Assembly (NCBI GenBank): GCA_021158465.1
Contig: JAGGUN010000009.1
Span: 1-27,417, forward strand
DNA: 27,417 nt
Origin: a bacterium
GTDB taxonomy: Bacteria > UBP14 > UBA6098 > 4484-93
Reading direction: 5' to 3'
Part shown: positions 6,662 through 16,600 of the stretch, piece by piece
How the letters are laid out: each line of letters begins with the position of its first letter
Position numbering within the stretch: the first letter of the stretch is position 1
The notes under the pieces: model-generated
What the model was told of the DNA's origin: nothing
Seen by the model: the letters and a program-made list of their open reading frames with translations, nothing else
The model's database searches: none
Position numbers and translations under genes: made by a program

Positions 6662-9600
6662 ATGAGAAGATTTGCGTTTGCATTTATGCTGATTTTGATT
6701 GCTCTGCCTGTTTTCTCGCAAGGAACGAGCCATCTTGTTACGGTCCGTGTTCACTCGTCGGGTGGCGGGTATCCGGAGAACGAGTGCATCACCTTCGAGG
6801 CTTACATACTTTCCCGTCCGGGGGAGATACTGACCCAGGATGATGTCGGCTGCACATACTCCGATTCCCTCGTCGTTGTCAATACAGGCAATTTCCCTAC
6901 TCCTTGGTCGGTTGGGGATACGCTCGTTATCGATATTTCCGACACCTGCACAGGTGAAGAGGGGACTGTCTCCGGTGAGCTGACATCCGATGTTATGCAG
7001 GAGCTGGACGAGGTAACGCTTGAACCTGCGGAAACAACGAGCATAACGGTTCTCTTCCCGAACGGCGGAGAACTGCTCTATTTCGATGAGACACAGCTTA
7101 TAGAGTGGGAGAGTGTGGGGGAGGTTGAATCGGTCGGAATAGCCATCTCGACAGATGGTGGAAGCAGCTGGAGTACGGTAATTGAATCCTGTCCGAATAC
7201 AGGCGGTTTCGTTTGGACGGTGCCGTCGGTTCCGACACGGGCTGGACTTGTGAAGATATTCGATATCGCCGATACGACGGTTTTCGATGTGAGCGATTCA
7301 TTCTTCACCATAGTGGAGTTCGACACGGTTCCTCCTGCTGCAATCACCGACCTTGTGGCTGAATGCACAAGCGAGACAACTGCAAACATCACCTGGACAG
7401 CTGTTGGCGATGACTCAACCCATGGGATGATGTCCGGGTTTATCATCAAGTATGCCTACTATCCGATAACCGAGTCTAACTGGGAGGAGCTACCTTTTGC
7501 AGACACTGCGAATGTCTGCTTTATTCCGGGAACGGTTATCGATACCTGTGTATCTGGTCTTTATCCCGGTATGACATTTTACTTCGCCGTTAGGACATTC
7601 GATGAGGCGGGGAACCTCGCACCGCTCTCGAACATTGCATCCTGCACGACACCTGCGGCGCCGGACACGGTTCCTCCTGCGAGGATACTCATTCATCTCG
7701 AGGATTATTCGTCCGATAGGATACAGATAAGCTGGTATTCGACAGGTGATGATGGATGGGTCGGCACAGCCTCCGAGTATGACATAAGATACTCGACCGA
7801 GTATATAACGGAGGATAATTTCATCTTTGCCGAGCATATAGATGACCCGCCGGAGGTGCTGCCTGCCGGGAGCTTCCAGAGATATACAATCGAAGGGCTG
7901 ACCCCGGGAGAGGAATACTGGGTTGCTCTGAGAGTTCGTGATGATGCTTACAACTGGTCGAAGATATCCAATGTTGTCGGTGCGAGGCTCGAAACTGCAG
8001 ACACTACACCTCCAGGGAGAATAGATGACCTCTCGATTGTCGATGAGTCGACGGACGGGATAATAATCGGCTGGAGCGCACCCGGTGATGACGACTTTAT
8101 GGGGCAGGCAGAATCGTATGAGATTCGCTACTCCACAGGGTATATAACAGAGGATAACTGGGATGATGCGATACCTGTTCCCGACCCACCGATGCCTCTT
8201 TCTGCTTACACATATCAGGAGGACACAATCTATGGGCTTGCCGAGGGGTATGTCTATTACTTCGGGATAAAGGCAACAGACGATGAGGGGAATATATCCG
8301 CTCTCTCCAACATTGTTGAGGGAGCGACAATCGGCAGGATTGGTCATCTGCCAGACACGACGGTTTGTGAAGATACGCCTCCGTTTGTCCTTTGTGACCT
8401 CGAGGATGTGTTCTACCCTGCAGGGGTTGAATATTTCGTGTCAGATGACCAGCCGGCTGTCCATCCTTACATTGAGGGACACTATTTGTGGGTATCTGTT
8501 GACGAGAACTACAATGGCACATCGCATATAGTTGCCTGGTTCGTCTGGGGTGCGCATACATTTGCCGACACGATGACGCTTGTGGTTGAGCCTGTCAACG
8601 ATGCTCCCGAGTTTGTTACTTTCCCGAGGGATACGATAGCCGTTCAGGGCTTGCTTTTCCTCTACGATGCGGATGCAGTCGACCCAGACGGTGACGGGAT
8701 AAGATACTCGCTTATTGTTGCCCCGACAGGGATGACGATAGACAGTGCAACCGGTGCTGTGAACTGGACTCCGGGTAGCGAACTCGAGGGAATAATCCCT
8801 GTGAGGATTGTGGCAACGGATGGTGTGGATGAGACGGTTCAGGAGTTTAATCTCGTTGTTTATAAGTTCACCTCGAGGATATTTGCACCGGGGAGTCTCT
8901 CCGCTGAGGGTGGATTCAACAACTCTGTCCCTTTGACCTGGGAGCTTCCGGAGATATTTTCGCTCTATTCCAAGCGTGACCTCGTCCTGTCGGGATACAT
9001 CGTCTACCGTAGCGAGCTTTACTATGGTCCGTATTCGGTCATCTGCACGACGGCGACCACATATTTCAACGACATATCCGCTGGCAACGACACGACATAC
9101 TACTATAAGGTTCGGGCAATATATTCTTCTCCTGCCTTTGTCAGTGCATACTCGCCGATAGCCTCTGCTACCCCGCTTGCCAGTGAGTTTATCTGTGTCG
9201 ACTACGACGAGGGGTATGCGCCCGAGATTGACGGAGTGCTCTCCGAGCGTGACCTTGCAGAATGCACCGAGGTTGTAGTTGAGCCAACTCTTTCCCTCTT
9301 TTTCAAGCACAACGGGATTTATCTATACCTTGCTGTTCGCTCCACTCTGCCTGTGCTCGAGACAAAATTCTTCTTCGATGATGACTATTCGCGCAGCTGG
9401 GACGCATCGACGGAATCCGATGAGGGATACTACTTCTTCGGCTTCGATGGTGAGGATGTAAATCTGCTTTTCCGCAGTATAGGGATGCCGGATGGTCTCT
9501 GGATGGGCGACCCCGTTCCGACGGGTAATGTTCTGGCGGAGGTGACCTACTCTGATGGGGAGTTTGTCCTTGAAGCAAGGCTCGGTATGAACGACCCGAA

Positions 9601-11989
9601 TGAGTTCGAGTGTGGTTTTGGCGATTCTGTCGGGGTTGCGTTCACATTCCTAAGGACAGGTCTCCCTGAGACTCGCTGGCCGTATGATGTCGAGCCACTC
9701 GAGCCGGAGGGCTTCGGGACACTCGTCTTGTTTGGAGCGCCAGGCTCATTCTTTGTGTATCCGTTGAGTTTTTCCGCTACGCTGGAGGAAGGATACACCA
9801 CGAACAGGGTTTTGCATATCGATAACCTTGGTGCCGGACCTGTCAACTGGTGGCTTTTTGAGGACGCATCCTGGCTTGTCCCAGGGGTGGAATCCGGCAC
9901 TATTCCGTCGTTCGGGCACCAGGACATACAGCTTACCTTCAGTGCAGAACTTCTGGATGTCGGTGTCTATACCGAGGATATCTTCATAACGACGACAGAC
10001 CCTACATTGCCAGAGATATCTGTTGCCTGCACACTGACGGTAACATATCCATCTCCTTCTCGTTTTCTCTGGCTGACACCACCTGCTGCCACATTCGGGC
10101 ATCATGGCGAGTATGTTGATGTGCCGATTGTCCTCGGTGAGCTTTATGATAACGAGATATACTCCATCCGGTTCACCGTTTGGAGCAACCCTGATGTGAT
10201 AAGACCGATATCGGTTGAGAGGGGAGAGGTTTACCCCTCTGACTGGTCTGACCCTGTGGCGGAGCTTGTGACCTCCGATGCGATAATTGTTAACCTTTCT
10301 GGAGTAACGCCATTTGCCTCCTCCGGCGAGATTGTCAGGGTGCGTTACTTCGTTCGTGAGACTGCCCCAGAAGGTGCTTCTTCGCCTGTCCAGATAAGGA
10401 GCATCGAGTACAACAGAGGAGAAGAACCTGCACCAATGCCTATGACGAGAGACGGCACATTCATCGTCGGGGATTATGGAGAGTTGACCTGGGGTGTGAG
10501 GCTTGAGGTCTGGACATCGGATGGGACATTCGTGAAGGAGCTGACATTCGGGACGGCGGGTGGCGCCTCAGATGGGTTCGACACCGGACTCGACAGGGAG
10601 TCACTGCCCGTTATGCCGGGGCTGGCAAACGCATTCTTCCTTAGTCCGGTCGATGCTATGCCGCTGTCCAGGGATATAAGAAGCGAGGCTGATACGATAA
10701 TTGTTTGGAATATCGTTGCAGCGGGCGGTTCCGGTGTTCTCCGTTGGGACCCGGTAGATGTGCCAGCCTTCACATTCATAAACGGTGAATTCGATATGCA
10801 GGTGATATCCGAATTTGCGTTTTCGGTCGGGGATACAATCGAGATAGCTTACCAGCGAGCGCCAGAAATGGAGTGGACAGTTACGCTCTCTCGTGGCTGG
10901 AACCTCGTTTCCTCTCCGATAGTTGTTGGAACGGGCGGAGTGAGGGACTATTTCCCCACCGTCGTTGGTGACGCATACTGGTATGACCCAGCTGAACGCC
11001 GGTATCTCCCAAGGAGAAGTATTGAACCGGGGAAAGGCTACTTCGTTCTTGCTCTCGAGGATACAACATACACCCTGACAGGCTATCCGGTGACGAGCTT
11101 TACACTTACGCTCGATGAAGGGTGGAATATGGTCGGGGCACCTGCCTCGGATTATCCGTTTGCTGCTGTGGATGAAAGACCTGAGGGGGCGATAATAGAC
11201 GGCAGCTTATTCTGGTATGACGCTGAGAGAGGAACATATGTAAATTCGGATTTCCTCTATCCTGGCAGGGGGTTCTGGGTTTGCACATTTGAACCTTGCA
11301 CAGCGAGCGTTATAGGGAGTGATTTGTCCAAGCCAGAGGCAAGAGGCTACGATGTCACGGAGCTGATCCGGTTTGTCTTCTCGTTCGGGGAGCTTTCCGT
11401 TGCTCTGTCGGATGAGGCGACGGATGGGTTCGATGAAGGGCTGGATATCCCCTGTCCACCCGAGCCGCCAAATTCTCTACAGGAAGCGTTCATCGAATCG
11501 GACTTCCTGCCGCTTGTGAGGGATGTCCGAGCGTTCGGGGAAAAGCGATGGAGAATTCATGTCCTGTTGGACGAGGATGAGACGGTCGGGCTCGAGAAGG
11601 TTGCCGATTATCCGATAACCATCCTCGTGGATGGGGAGGAAACAGCTAACCAAAGAAGCATACCGCTTGCCAGAGGTGAGCACACGATAGTTGTAATTCT
11701 CCTGCCTTTCGAGAAATTTGCCCTATTGGGAAGCTCTCCCAATCCGTTCAACGCGGAGACTCACCTCAGTTTCCTGCTCGAAGGGAACCAGGAGGCGTCA
11801 CTTGAGATTTACAACATAAAGGGTGAGAAGATAAGGGAGTTCAAAATAACCCCAGATTCCCCCGGCAGATACGATGTTGTCTGGGACGGAAGGGACAAAG
11901 AAGGTGTATGTGTGTCCACAGGGACCTACCTTGTCCGACTGCGGCAGGGAGAAAACGAGACAACGGGGAAATGCCTCCTCTTGAAGTAG
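6662..11989 (+). CDS. Giant modular secreted protein (FN3, cadherin-like, CBM9-like, cohesin-like, GWN module, sorting domain)
   Basis: A 1775-residue exported protein with a Sec signal peptide (residues 1-20, ending VFSQ). Domains in order by motif reading: three FN3 domains at ~222-332, 335-446 and 447-558 (each PPxxIxDL-type start, SWxxxGDD, RYSTxYITEDN, YYFxxRAxD, LSNI); a cadherin-like/Ig segment ~561-733 (VNDAPEF, DPDGD, INWTPG-like VNWTPG); a fourth FN3 ~747-840; a CBM9/DOMON-like domain ~847-1023 (EIDGVLSERDL, IYLYLAVR); a BACON-like Ig domain ~1030-1130; a cohesin-like domain ~1143-1270; then the module shared with two downstream proteins: SDGFDTGLD (~1305), SRDIR, GWNLVSS (~1411), GWNMVG (~1488), ATDGFDEGLD (~1587) and PNPFN (1693) opening the terminal sorting domain, ending CLLLK. 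It is probably displayed on, or released from, the cell surface and may bind carbohydrate or protein partners; no catalytic motif was seen. It ends 4 bases before the Omp85 gene. Confidence 0.85.
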   Translation: MRRFAFAFMLILIALPVFSQGTSHLVTVRVHSSGGGYPENECITFEAYILSRPGEILTQDDVGCTYSDSLVVVNTGNFPTPWSVGDTLVIDISDTCTGEEGTVSGELTSDVMQELDEVTLEPAETTSITVLFPNGGELLYFDETQLIEWESVGEVESVGIAISTDGGSSWSTVIESCPNTGGFVWTVPSVPTRAGLVKIFDIADTTVFDVSDSFFTIVEFDTVPPAAITDLVAECTSETTANITWTAVGDDSTHGMMSGFIIKYAYYPITESNWEELPFADTANVCFIPGTVIDTCVSGLYPGMTFYFAVRTFDEAGNLAPLSNIASCTTPAAPDTVPPARILIHLEDYSSDRIQISWYSTGDDGWVGTASEYDIRYSTEYITEDNFIFAEHIDDPPEVLPAGSFQRYTIEGLTPGEEYWVALRVRDDAYNWSKISNVVGARLETADTTPPGRIDDLSIVDESTDGIIIGWSAPGDDDFMGQAESYEIRYSTGYITEDNWDDAIPVPDPPMPLSAYTYQEDTIYGLAEGYVYYFGIKATDDEGNISALSNIVEGATIGRIGHLPDTTVCEDTPPFVLCDLEDVFYPAGVEYFVSDDQPAVHPYIEGHYLWVSVDENYNGTSHIVAWFVWGAHTFADTMTLVVEPVNDAPEFVTFPRDTIAVQGLLFLYDADAVDPDGDGIRYSLIVAPTGMTIDSATGAVNWTPGSELEGIIPVRIVATDGVDETVQEFNLVVYKFTSRIFAPGSLSAEGGFNNSVPLTWELPEIFSLYSKRDLVLSGYIVYRSELYYGPYSVICTTATTYFNDISAGNDTTYYYKVRAIYSSPAFVSAYSPIASATPLASEFICVDYDEGYAPEIDGVLSERDLAECTEVVVEPTLSLFFKHNGIYLYLAVRSTLPVLETKFFFDDDYSRSWDASTESDEGYYFFGFDGEDVNLLFRSIGMPDGLWMGDPVPTGNVLAEVTYSDGEFVLEARLGMNDPNEFECGFGDSVGVAFTFLRTGLPETRWPYDVEPLEPEGFGTLVLFGAPGSFFVYPLSFSATLEEGYTTNRVLHIDNLGAGPVNWWLFEDASWLVPGVESGTIPSFGHQDIQLTFSAELLDVGVYTEDIFITTTDPTLPEISVACTLTVTYPSPSRFLWLTPPAATFGHHGEYVDVPIVLGELYDNEIYSIRFTVWSNPDVIRPISVERGEVYPSDWSDPVAELVTSDAIIVNLSGVTPFASSGEIVRVRYFVRETAPEGASSPVQIRSIEYNRGEEPAPMPMTRDGTFIVGDYGELTWGVRLEVWTSDGTFVKELTFGTAGGASDGFDTGLDRESLPVMPGLANAFFLSPVDAMPLSRDIRSEADTIIVWNIVAAGGSGVLRWDPVDVPAFTFINGEFDMQVISEFAFSVGDTIEIAYQRAPEMEWTVTLSRGWNLVSSPIVVGTGGVRDYFPTVVGDAYWYDPAERRYLPRRSIEPGKGYFVLALEDTTYTLTGYPVTSFTLTLDEGWNMVGAPASDYPFAAVDERPEGAIIDGSLFWYDAERGTYVNSDFLYPGRGFWVCTFEPCTASVIGSDLSKPEARGYDVTELIRFVFSFGELSVALSDEATDGFDEGLDIPCPPEPPNSLQEAFIESDFLPLVRDVRAFGEKRWRIHVLLDEDETVGLEKVADYPITILVDGEETANQRSIPLARGEHTIVVILLPFEKFALLGSSPNPFNAETHLSFLLEGNQEASLEIYNIKGEKIREFKITPDSPGRYDVVWDGRDKEGVCVSTGTYLVRLRQGENETTGKCLLLK

Positions 11990-11993
11990 ATTT

Positions 11994-13616
11994 ATGAAGG
12001 TTTCCTCGTTTTTCATTGTGGGGGCGATAGCTTTTCTGGTTGCCCCCATTTTGTTTTCCGCTCCACGGGTGAAGGAGATTGTTGCTTCCGGGAATGATTA
12101 CTTTCCCGAGGATGAGCTAAGAGAGGCTCTCAATATCGAGACGGGAGAAGAATTTTCACCTGCTCTCATTGATACCGTTATGCATCGTCTCAACCGTCTC
12201 TATGAGGGTGAGGGTTTTCTCGATGCAAGGTTTTCCGACTCTGTTTCCTTTTCCACCGACTCATCCGAGGTAACTGTTTTCCTCCAAATATCCGAGGGGA
12301 AACAGACTATCCTTACATCCGTTATCCTCTCTGGTGTGGATTCCTGTGATTCCTCCGTTGTGATGAACAGGTTTTTACCCCTTTTCGGGAGACCATACAG
12401 GAAGGATGAGCTTGCCGTTGCGTTCGATGGGATAATATCCTGTATGGAAAACAGGGGATACCCGTTTGCTTGCATCGTGGTTGACTCAGCTCATTTCGAC
12501 GATGGTAAGGTTCTTATCTTTGGGAAGTTCTCGACCGGTGAGCTTGTCCGGCTGGATTTTCTGGATGTTCAGGGGCTTACCAGGACGCACCGTTGGGTTG
12601 TTGAAAAGCAGTTCCTGTTCCGAAGAGGGGAATTATTCCGGAGGGAGGAGGTCGAAAGGCAGCTCTCTCGTGTGAATAGGAAAGGGACAGTTTATGTGAG
12701 CGGGTATGAGATAGCGGTTCATCCTGATGGTGAATACGGGCTCACGCTTCTTGTTAGAGAGGCTCAGACGAACTTTGTTCTTGCAAATCTCGGCTTTGGG
12801 GAGGAGCTCTTTGGCTCGGCAGACCTCAACTTCAGAAACCTATTCGGCACAGGCAGGATATTTTCACTCCTCTGGGAAAAGACAGGCGGGGATAGGACAG
12901 TTTTGAAGCTGCACTATACGGAGCCTTTTGTCCTTGGTATGCTCTCGGTTTCACCAAGGTATCTCTTCGAGAAGACAAAAGGACGGTATCTAAAGCGCTC
13001 CTTTGGTATTGGGGTAGGGTATCCCGTTTCCTCTGCCTTCGAGATTGAGGGTGGATATGAGCATTCGACCATCGAATACGAGCAGGCATCCGCTGTCTAT
13101 ATGAACTCGGTCGAGCTTCTCGGCAGTCTCGATGCGATAGAAGCTTCGTTCCTGCCGAGAAGGGGCGAAGAACTCTCCATTTCTGTCCGCGGTTCCAGAG
13201 CCGAAAAGACGGATTTCCTGAGGACAAAATTATCCTTCAACGGGTTCTTCCCACTCGCCGAAAAGAATGTAATCCACAATAGAATCCTTTTCGATAGGAT
13301 CTTCTCCAAATATGAGATACCCGAGAGCGAGCTTATACGGTTTGGCGGAGCAAATCTTTTGCGTGGATATAAGCAGGAGCAATTCGAGACAGAATCGCTT
13401 CTGTTCGGGACGCTCGAATACAGGCTGCTCCTCGACAGGAAGACTGCTCTTGTTCTGTTCTCCGATGCAGCATACTCACAGCAATTCCTTGCCTCATACG
13501 GGATAGGTGTCAGGCTCGTTGCGCCGTTTGGCGGGCTTGGCGTCGATTATGCTGTCCCCCAGGAGGGTAATCTGCTCTCTGGGAAGGTGCATTTTGTATA
13601 TCAGAACCGCTTTTAG
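11994..13616 (+). CDS. Omp85-superfamily outer-membrane protein (three POTRA domains, TamA/BamA-like barrel)
   Basis: A 540-residue protein with a signal peptide (residues 1-23). POTRA-like repeats at ~25-104, 105-184 and 185-260 show the beta-alpha-alpha-beta-beta pattern (VKEIVASGNDYFPEDELREAL, shortened here to VKEIVASGNDYF; RLNRLYEGEGFLDARF; LDFLDVQGLTRTH). A predicted 16-strand barrel follows (~261-540) with LRGY at 456-459, matching the conserved loop-6 (V/L)RG(F/Y) motif of Omp85 proteins, and a C-terminal aromatic residue (NRF). Three POTRAs plus a compact barrel give the layout of TamA (577 residues in E. coli) rather than five-POTRA BamA. It starts 4 bases after the stop of the giant FN3 protein, with no clear SD, suggesting translational coupling. 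Omp85 proteins insert or translocate proteins at the outer membrane; a dedicated role for its neighbours is inference. Confidence 0.85.
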   Translation: MKVSSFFIVGAIAFLVAPILFSAPRVKEIVASGNDYFPEDELREALNIETGEEFSPALIDTVMHRLNRLYEGEGFLDARFSDSVSFSTDSSEVTVFLQISEGKQTILTSVILSGVDSCDSSVVMNRFLPLFGRPYRKDELAVAFDGIISCMENRGYPFACIVVDSAHFDDGKVLIFGKFSTGELVRLDFLDVQGLTRTHRWVVEKQFLFRRGELFRREEVERQLSRVNRKGTVYVSGYEIAVHPDGEYGLTLLVREAQTNFVLANLGFGEELFGSADLNFRNLFGTGRIFSLLWEKTGGDRTVLKLHYTEPFVLGMLSVSPRYLFEKTKGRYLKRSFGIGVGYPVSSAFEIEGGYEHSTIEYEQASAVYMNSVELLGSLDAIEASFLPRRGEELSISVRGSRAEKTDFLRTKLSFNGFFPLAEKNVIHNRILFDRIFSKYEIPESELIRFGGANLLRGYKQEQFETESLLFGTLEYRLLLDRKTALVLFSDAAYSQQFLASYGIGVRLVAPFGGLGVDYAVPQEGNLLSGKVHFVYQNRF

Positions 13617-13636
13617 CCTCAGGCTTTCAATCTCTC

Positions 13637-13664
13637 TTGACATTTCTAAAGATAGTTATATCAT
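13637..13664 (+). promoter_or_regulatory. Candidate sigma70-type promoter for the first VWA gene
   Basis: A perfect TTGACA (13637-13642) and TATCAT (13659-13664, 5/6 to consensus) are separated by 16 bases in the 78-base gap after the Omp85 gene. The SD AGGGGG (13684-13689) follows, about 20 bases downstream of the -10. Confidence 0.6.
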
Positions 13665-13694
13665 ATTATTAGAAAAGAAAAGCAGGGGGATAAT

Positions 13695-16600
13695 GTGCGA
13701 AAATGGATAACAGGATTTTTCTTTTTTATCCTTCTTTTCTCGTCTGTTCTGGCGGACACGAGCAATGTCTGGCTGGAGAACTTTTCTGTATCAGCCTGCT
13801 CTGTTGTTACCGTTGATGTCTGTGTTACCGATTCGCTCGGGCATTATGTCAGAGGGCTTGGGCTCTCCAATTTCAACTTTGTGGAGAACGATTCCCTTAT
13901 TCCAACGCCTCCTCTTGCAATTCTCTCCGATTGTCCGCCCTGTACTACCTGTGTAGATATAGTCATATTTATCGATATGTCGACGAGTATGGATGACGAT
14001 GTTGCACGACTGCGTGCGGAGATACCGAGGTTCGTCGCGGGTATATCAGGGACCGACTACAGGATATCCATCATCCGTTTCAACGGCTGCTCGGCTTACA
14101 ACAGACGGATAATCAGGACAGATTTTTCCTCATCTTTTTGCCATTACGAGGAGGCAGGTCCCGACCTCTGGGCGACGAGCGAGGATGAGTTCTCCTGCCT
14201 GTTCGATGCCTCCTATGATGTCTACTGGGGTTCCGGATACGAGGACCAGTATGGTGCTATGGTTATGGCGACAGATTCACTCGATTTCCGCGACGGGTGT
14301 CGGGTATGCTATCTCCTCTTCACCGATGAGCGTCCGCAGACAGATACAGGCTGCGAGCCGTATCTCGATGAATCGGAGGAGTCACTCGAATGGATTATTG
14401 CCTACCTCAATGAGCATGGAATAGATTGCTTCCCTATTACCCCGCACGACGGTGAGTTCGAATACTGGTGGTCTGGTGGAGAATCCCCCGAGAGACGCTA
14501 CTACACAGGATACTACCGTCTCGGTCCCGAGACAGGCGGAGGATGGTTCTACCTCTACTCCGAGGATTTCGGCGCATTGGTGGACAGTATAACCGCATCC
14601 ATTTCTTCTGAGCCCTGCTGCTATGCCTTCTCATACATAACAAGAGAAATCTGCGAGGATACGACTGCTCTCCTTGTCAATGTGGTCTTCCCCGGTGGTG
14701 TTGGAAGCGTCGATACTATGTATCTTTCTCCCTGCCCTCCGACACCGACAGAGTATATTCCGTATCCTTGCGGTGGCATAACGACCTGCTCCGAACAAGA
14801 GATCTCAGTCCTGCTGCCCGAGGTGGCTCACATAGATTCTGATGCGGTTGTCCTTCGGGTGGACTCGAGCGATTACACCATACGGGATACCGAACTTACT
14901 ATATTGGATAGGAACAGGCTGCTTTTTGTTCCGTCCACGCCGTTTGAGAACGGTGATACCGTTGCCTTCTCTGTCCCTTCGGCGGTGGACATCTTCTCCT
15001 GCGAGGATGAGATGGATGTGTGCAGGTTTATCGTCGATACCGAGCCACCCTATGTTGTAAGCACATATCCTGAGGAGGCAGAGACGCTCCGTGTTCCACC
15101 CGATAGTATAGTTTTTGTCATTGCGGATGATATAGCAGGAATCGACGCATCCTCGGTATCCGTCGATGATTTCACACTCATCATTCGTGGTGATACTATC
15201 CGGGATTTCTCGCTCTCATACAGCGATGGTATGGCTCTGCTCTCCGATTTCCCTGGACTCTCAGGGGATTACACTGTCTGCATCAGAGGGGTTCTCGATG
15301 CGCCCACTTACACATACTGCCCCCCGAACGAGATGGATGAGTTCTGCTTATCGTTTACCACCCGTCTCGTCACGATGGATGAGTATCTTCCTGTTATATT
15401 CGCGAGGGCAATGGATACGATATTCGTTCCACTCATATCATCATCGTCCGAGGGTGAGGAGATAGCATCGCTTCATCTTTTGTGGGGTGTAAGCCCTGAT
15501 GTGGCTTTTCCTATCGGTGCAACGGTTCTCTTGCCGGACTGGACAATAGATTCGCTTTTCATCGATGAGGATGCTGGAACGCTGTATCTCGAGGCAGCAG
15601 GTTCTCCGGTGATGGTCGACGATGGGGACACGCTTCTTTTTGTTATGGCAAGGGTGCGTCAGGATGTTTCAGGCGGTGATTTCTCACCGCTTTACCTTAT
15701 GGATGTTACATTCAACGACAACTACCCGTTCACGAGGCTCTACAACGGGCTTGTGTATATCGACTGGAACCTCGTTCCCTGGATGGTGGATTTGGTCTTC
15801 AACAGGGTTCCTCCGACACCGCAGGAACTCACGCTTACCTTTGGGGTATCCTCCGCCGGGACAGATGGGTTCGACTGTGGTCTCGATGTTATAAGATTGC
15901 CTCCTATGCCGGACAGGGTAAACGCATATTTTTTAATCGACGATTCGCTCTTCTGGGCTCTGTCGAGGGATATCCGCTGTGATACCTGCGGATTTCCTGT
16001 TGTCTGGACGCTCGTTACCGAGGGAGAGGAGGATGCACGGTTTGAGTGGAACCCGGAGCTATTCCCCGAGGGCGAGTTCTTTATAAACAACTGGTTCGAT
16101 ATGCGTCGTGATGGGACATCCTTTGAATTCGGGCTCGATGAGACACTTACTATCAGCTGGACACAGCCAGCTATCGAGGAGGGGAGAGTCGAGCTCTTCC
16201 GCGGATGGAACCTTGTCTCGTTCCCGCTTTTCCCGACGGTCGATGACTGGCATCAGCTCTTCCCGGAGTCTCCTGCCGCCGGCTTTCTATATGACCCGGA
16301 ATATGGACGGTATATCTCCGATGCCGACATTCTGCGAGGAAAAGGCTACTGGGTGCTATCTCTTGTCGATACATTCTATATTATCCCTGGCGAGAGGCAG
16401 GATGGATACAGGGTGCAACTGTTCGATGGGTGGAATATGATATCTGCTCTCTCCGATACGGTGGAGTTTGCGCCGACAACATCGCCGCCGGGAGCGCTCG
16501 TATTCGATGAGGCATACTCATTCGACCCGGTTGGAAGGAGATATGTCTCATCCGATACGCTTATCCCTGGGAAAGGCTACTGGGTGCTTGCTGCCTCCAA

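Noticed and set aside
7490-9310. Two long minus-strand ORFs (285 and 289 residues) inside the giant surface protein gene
   Set aside because: They are antisense to a well-supported FN3 protein, have Arg/Cys/Tyr-rich compositions with no recognisable motif, no SD and no signal peptide.
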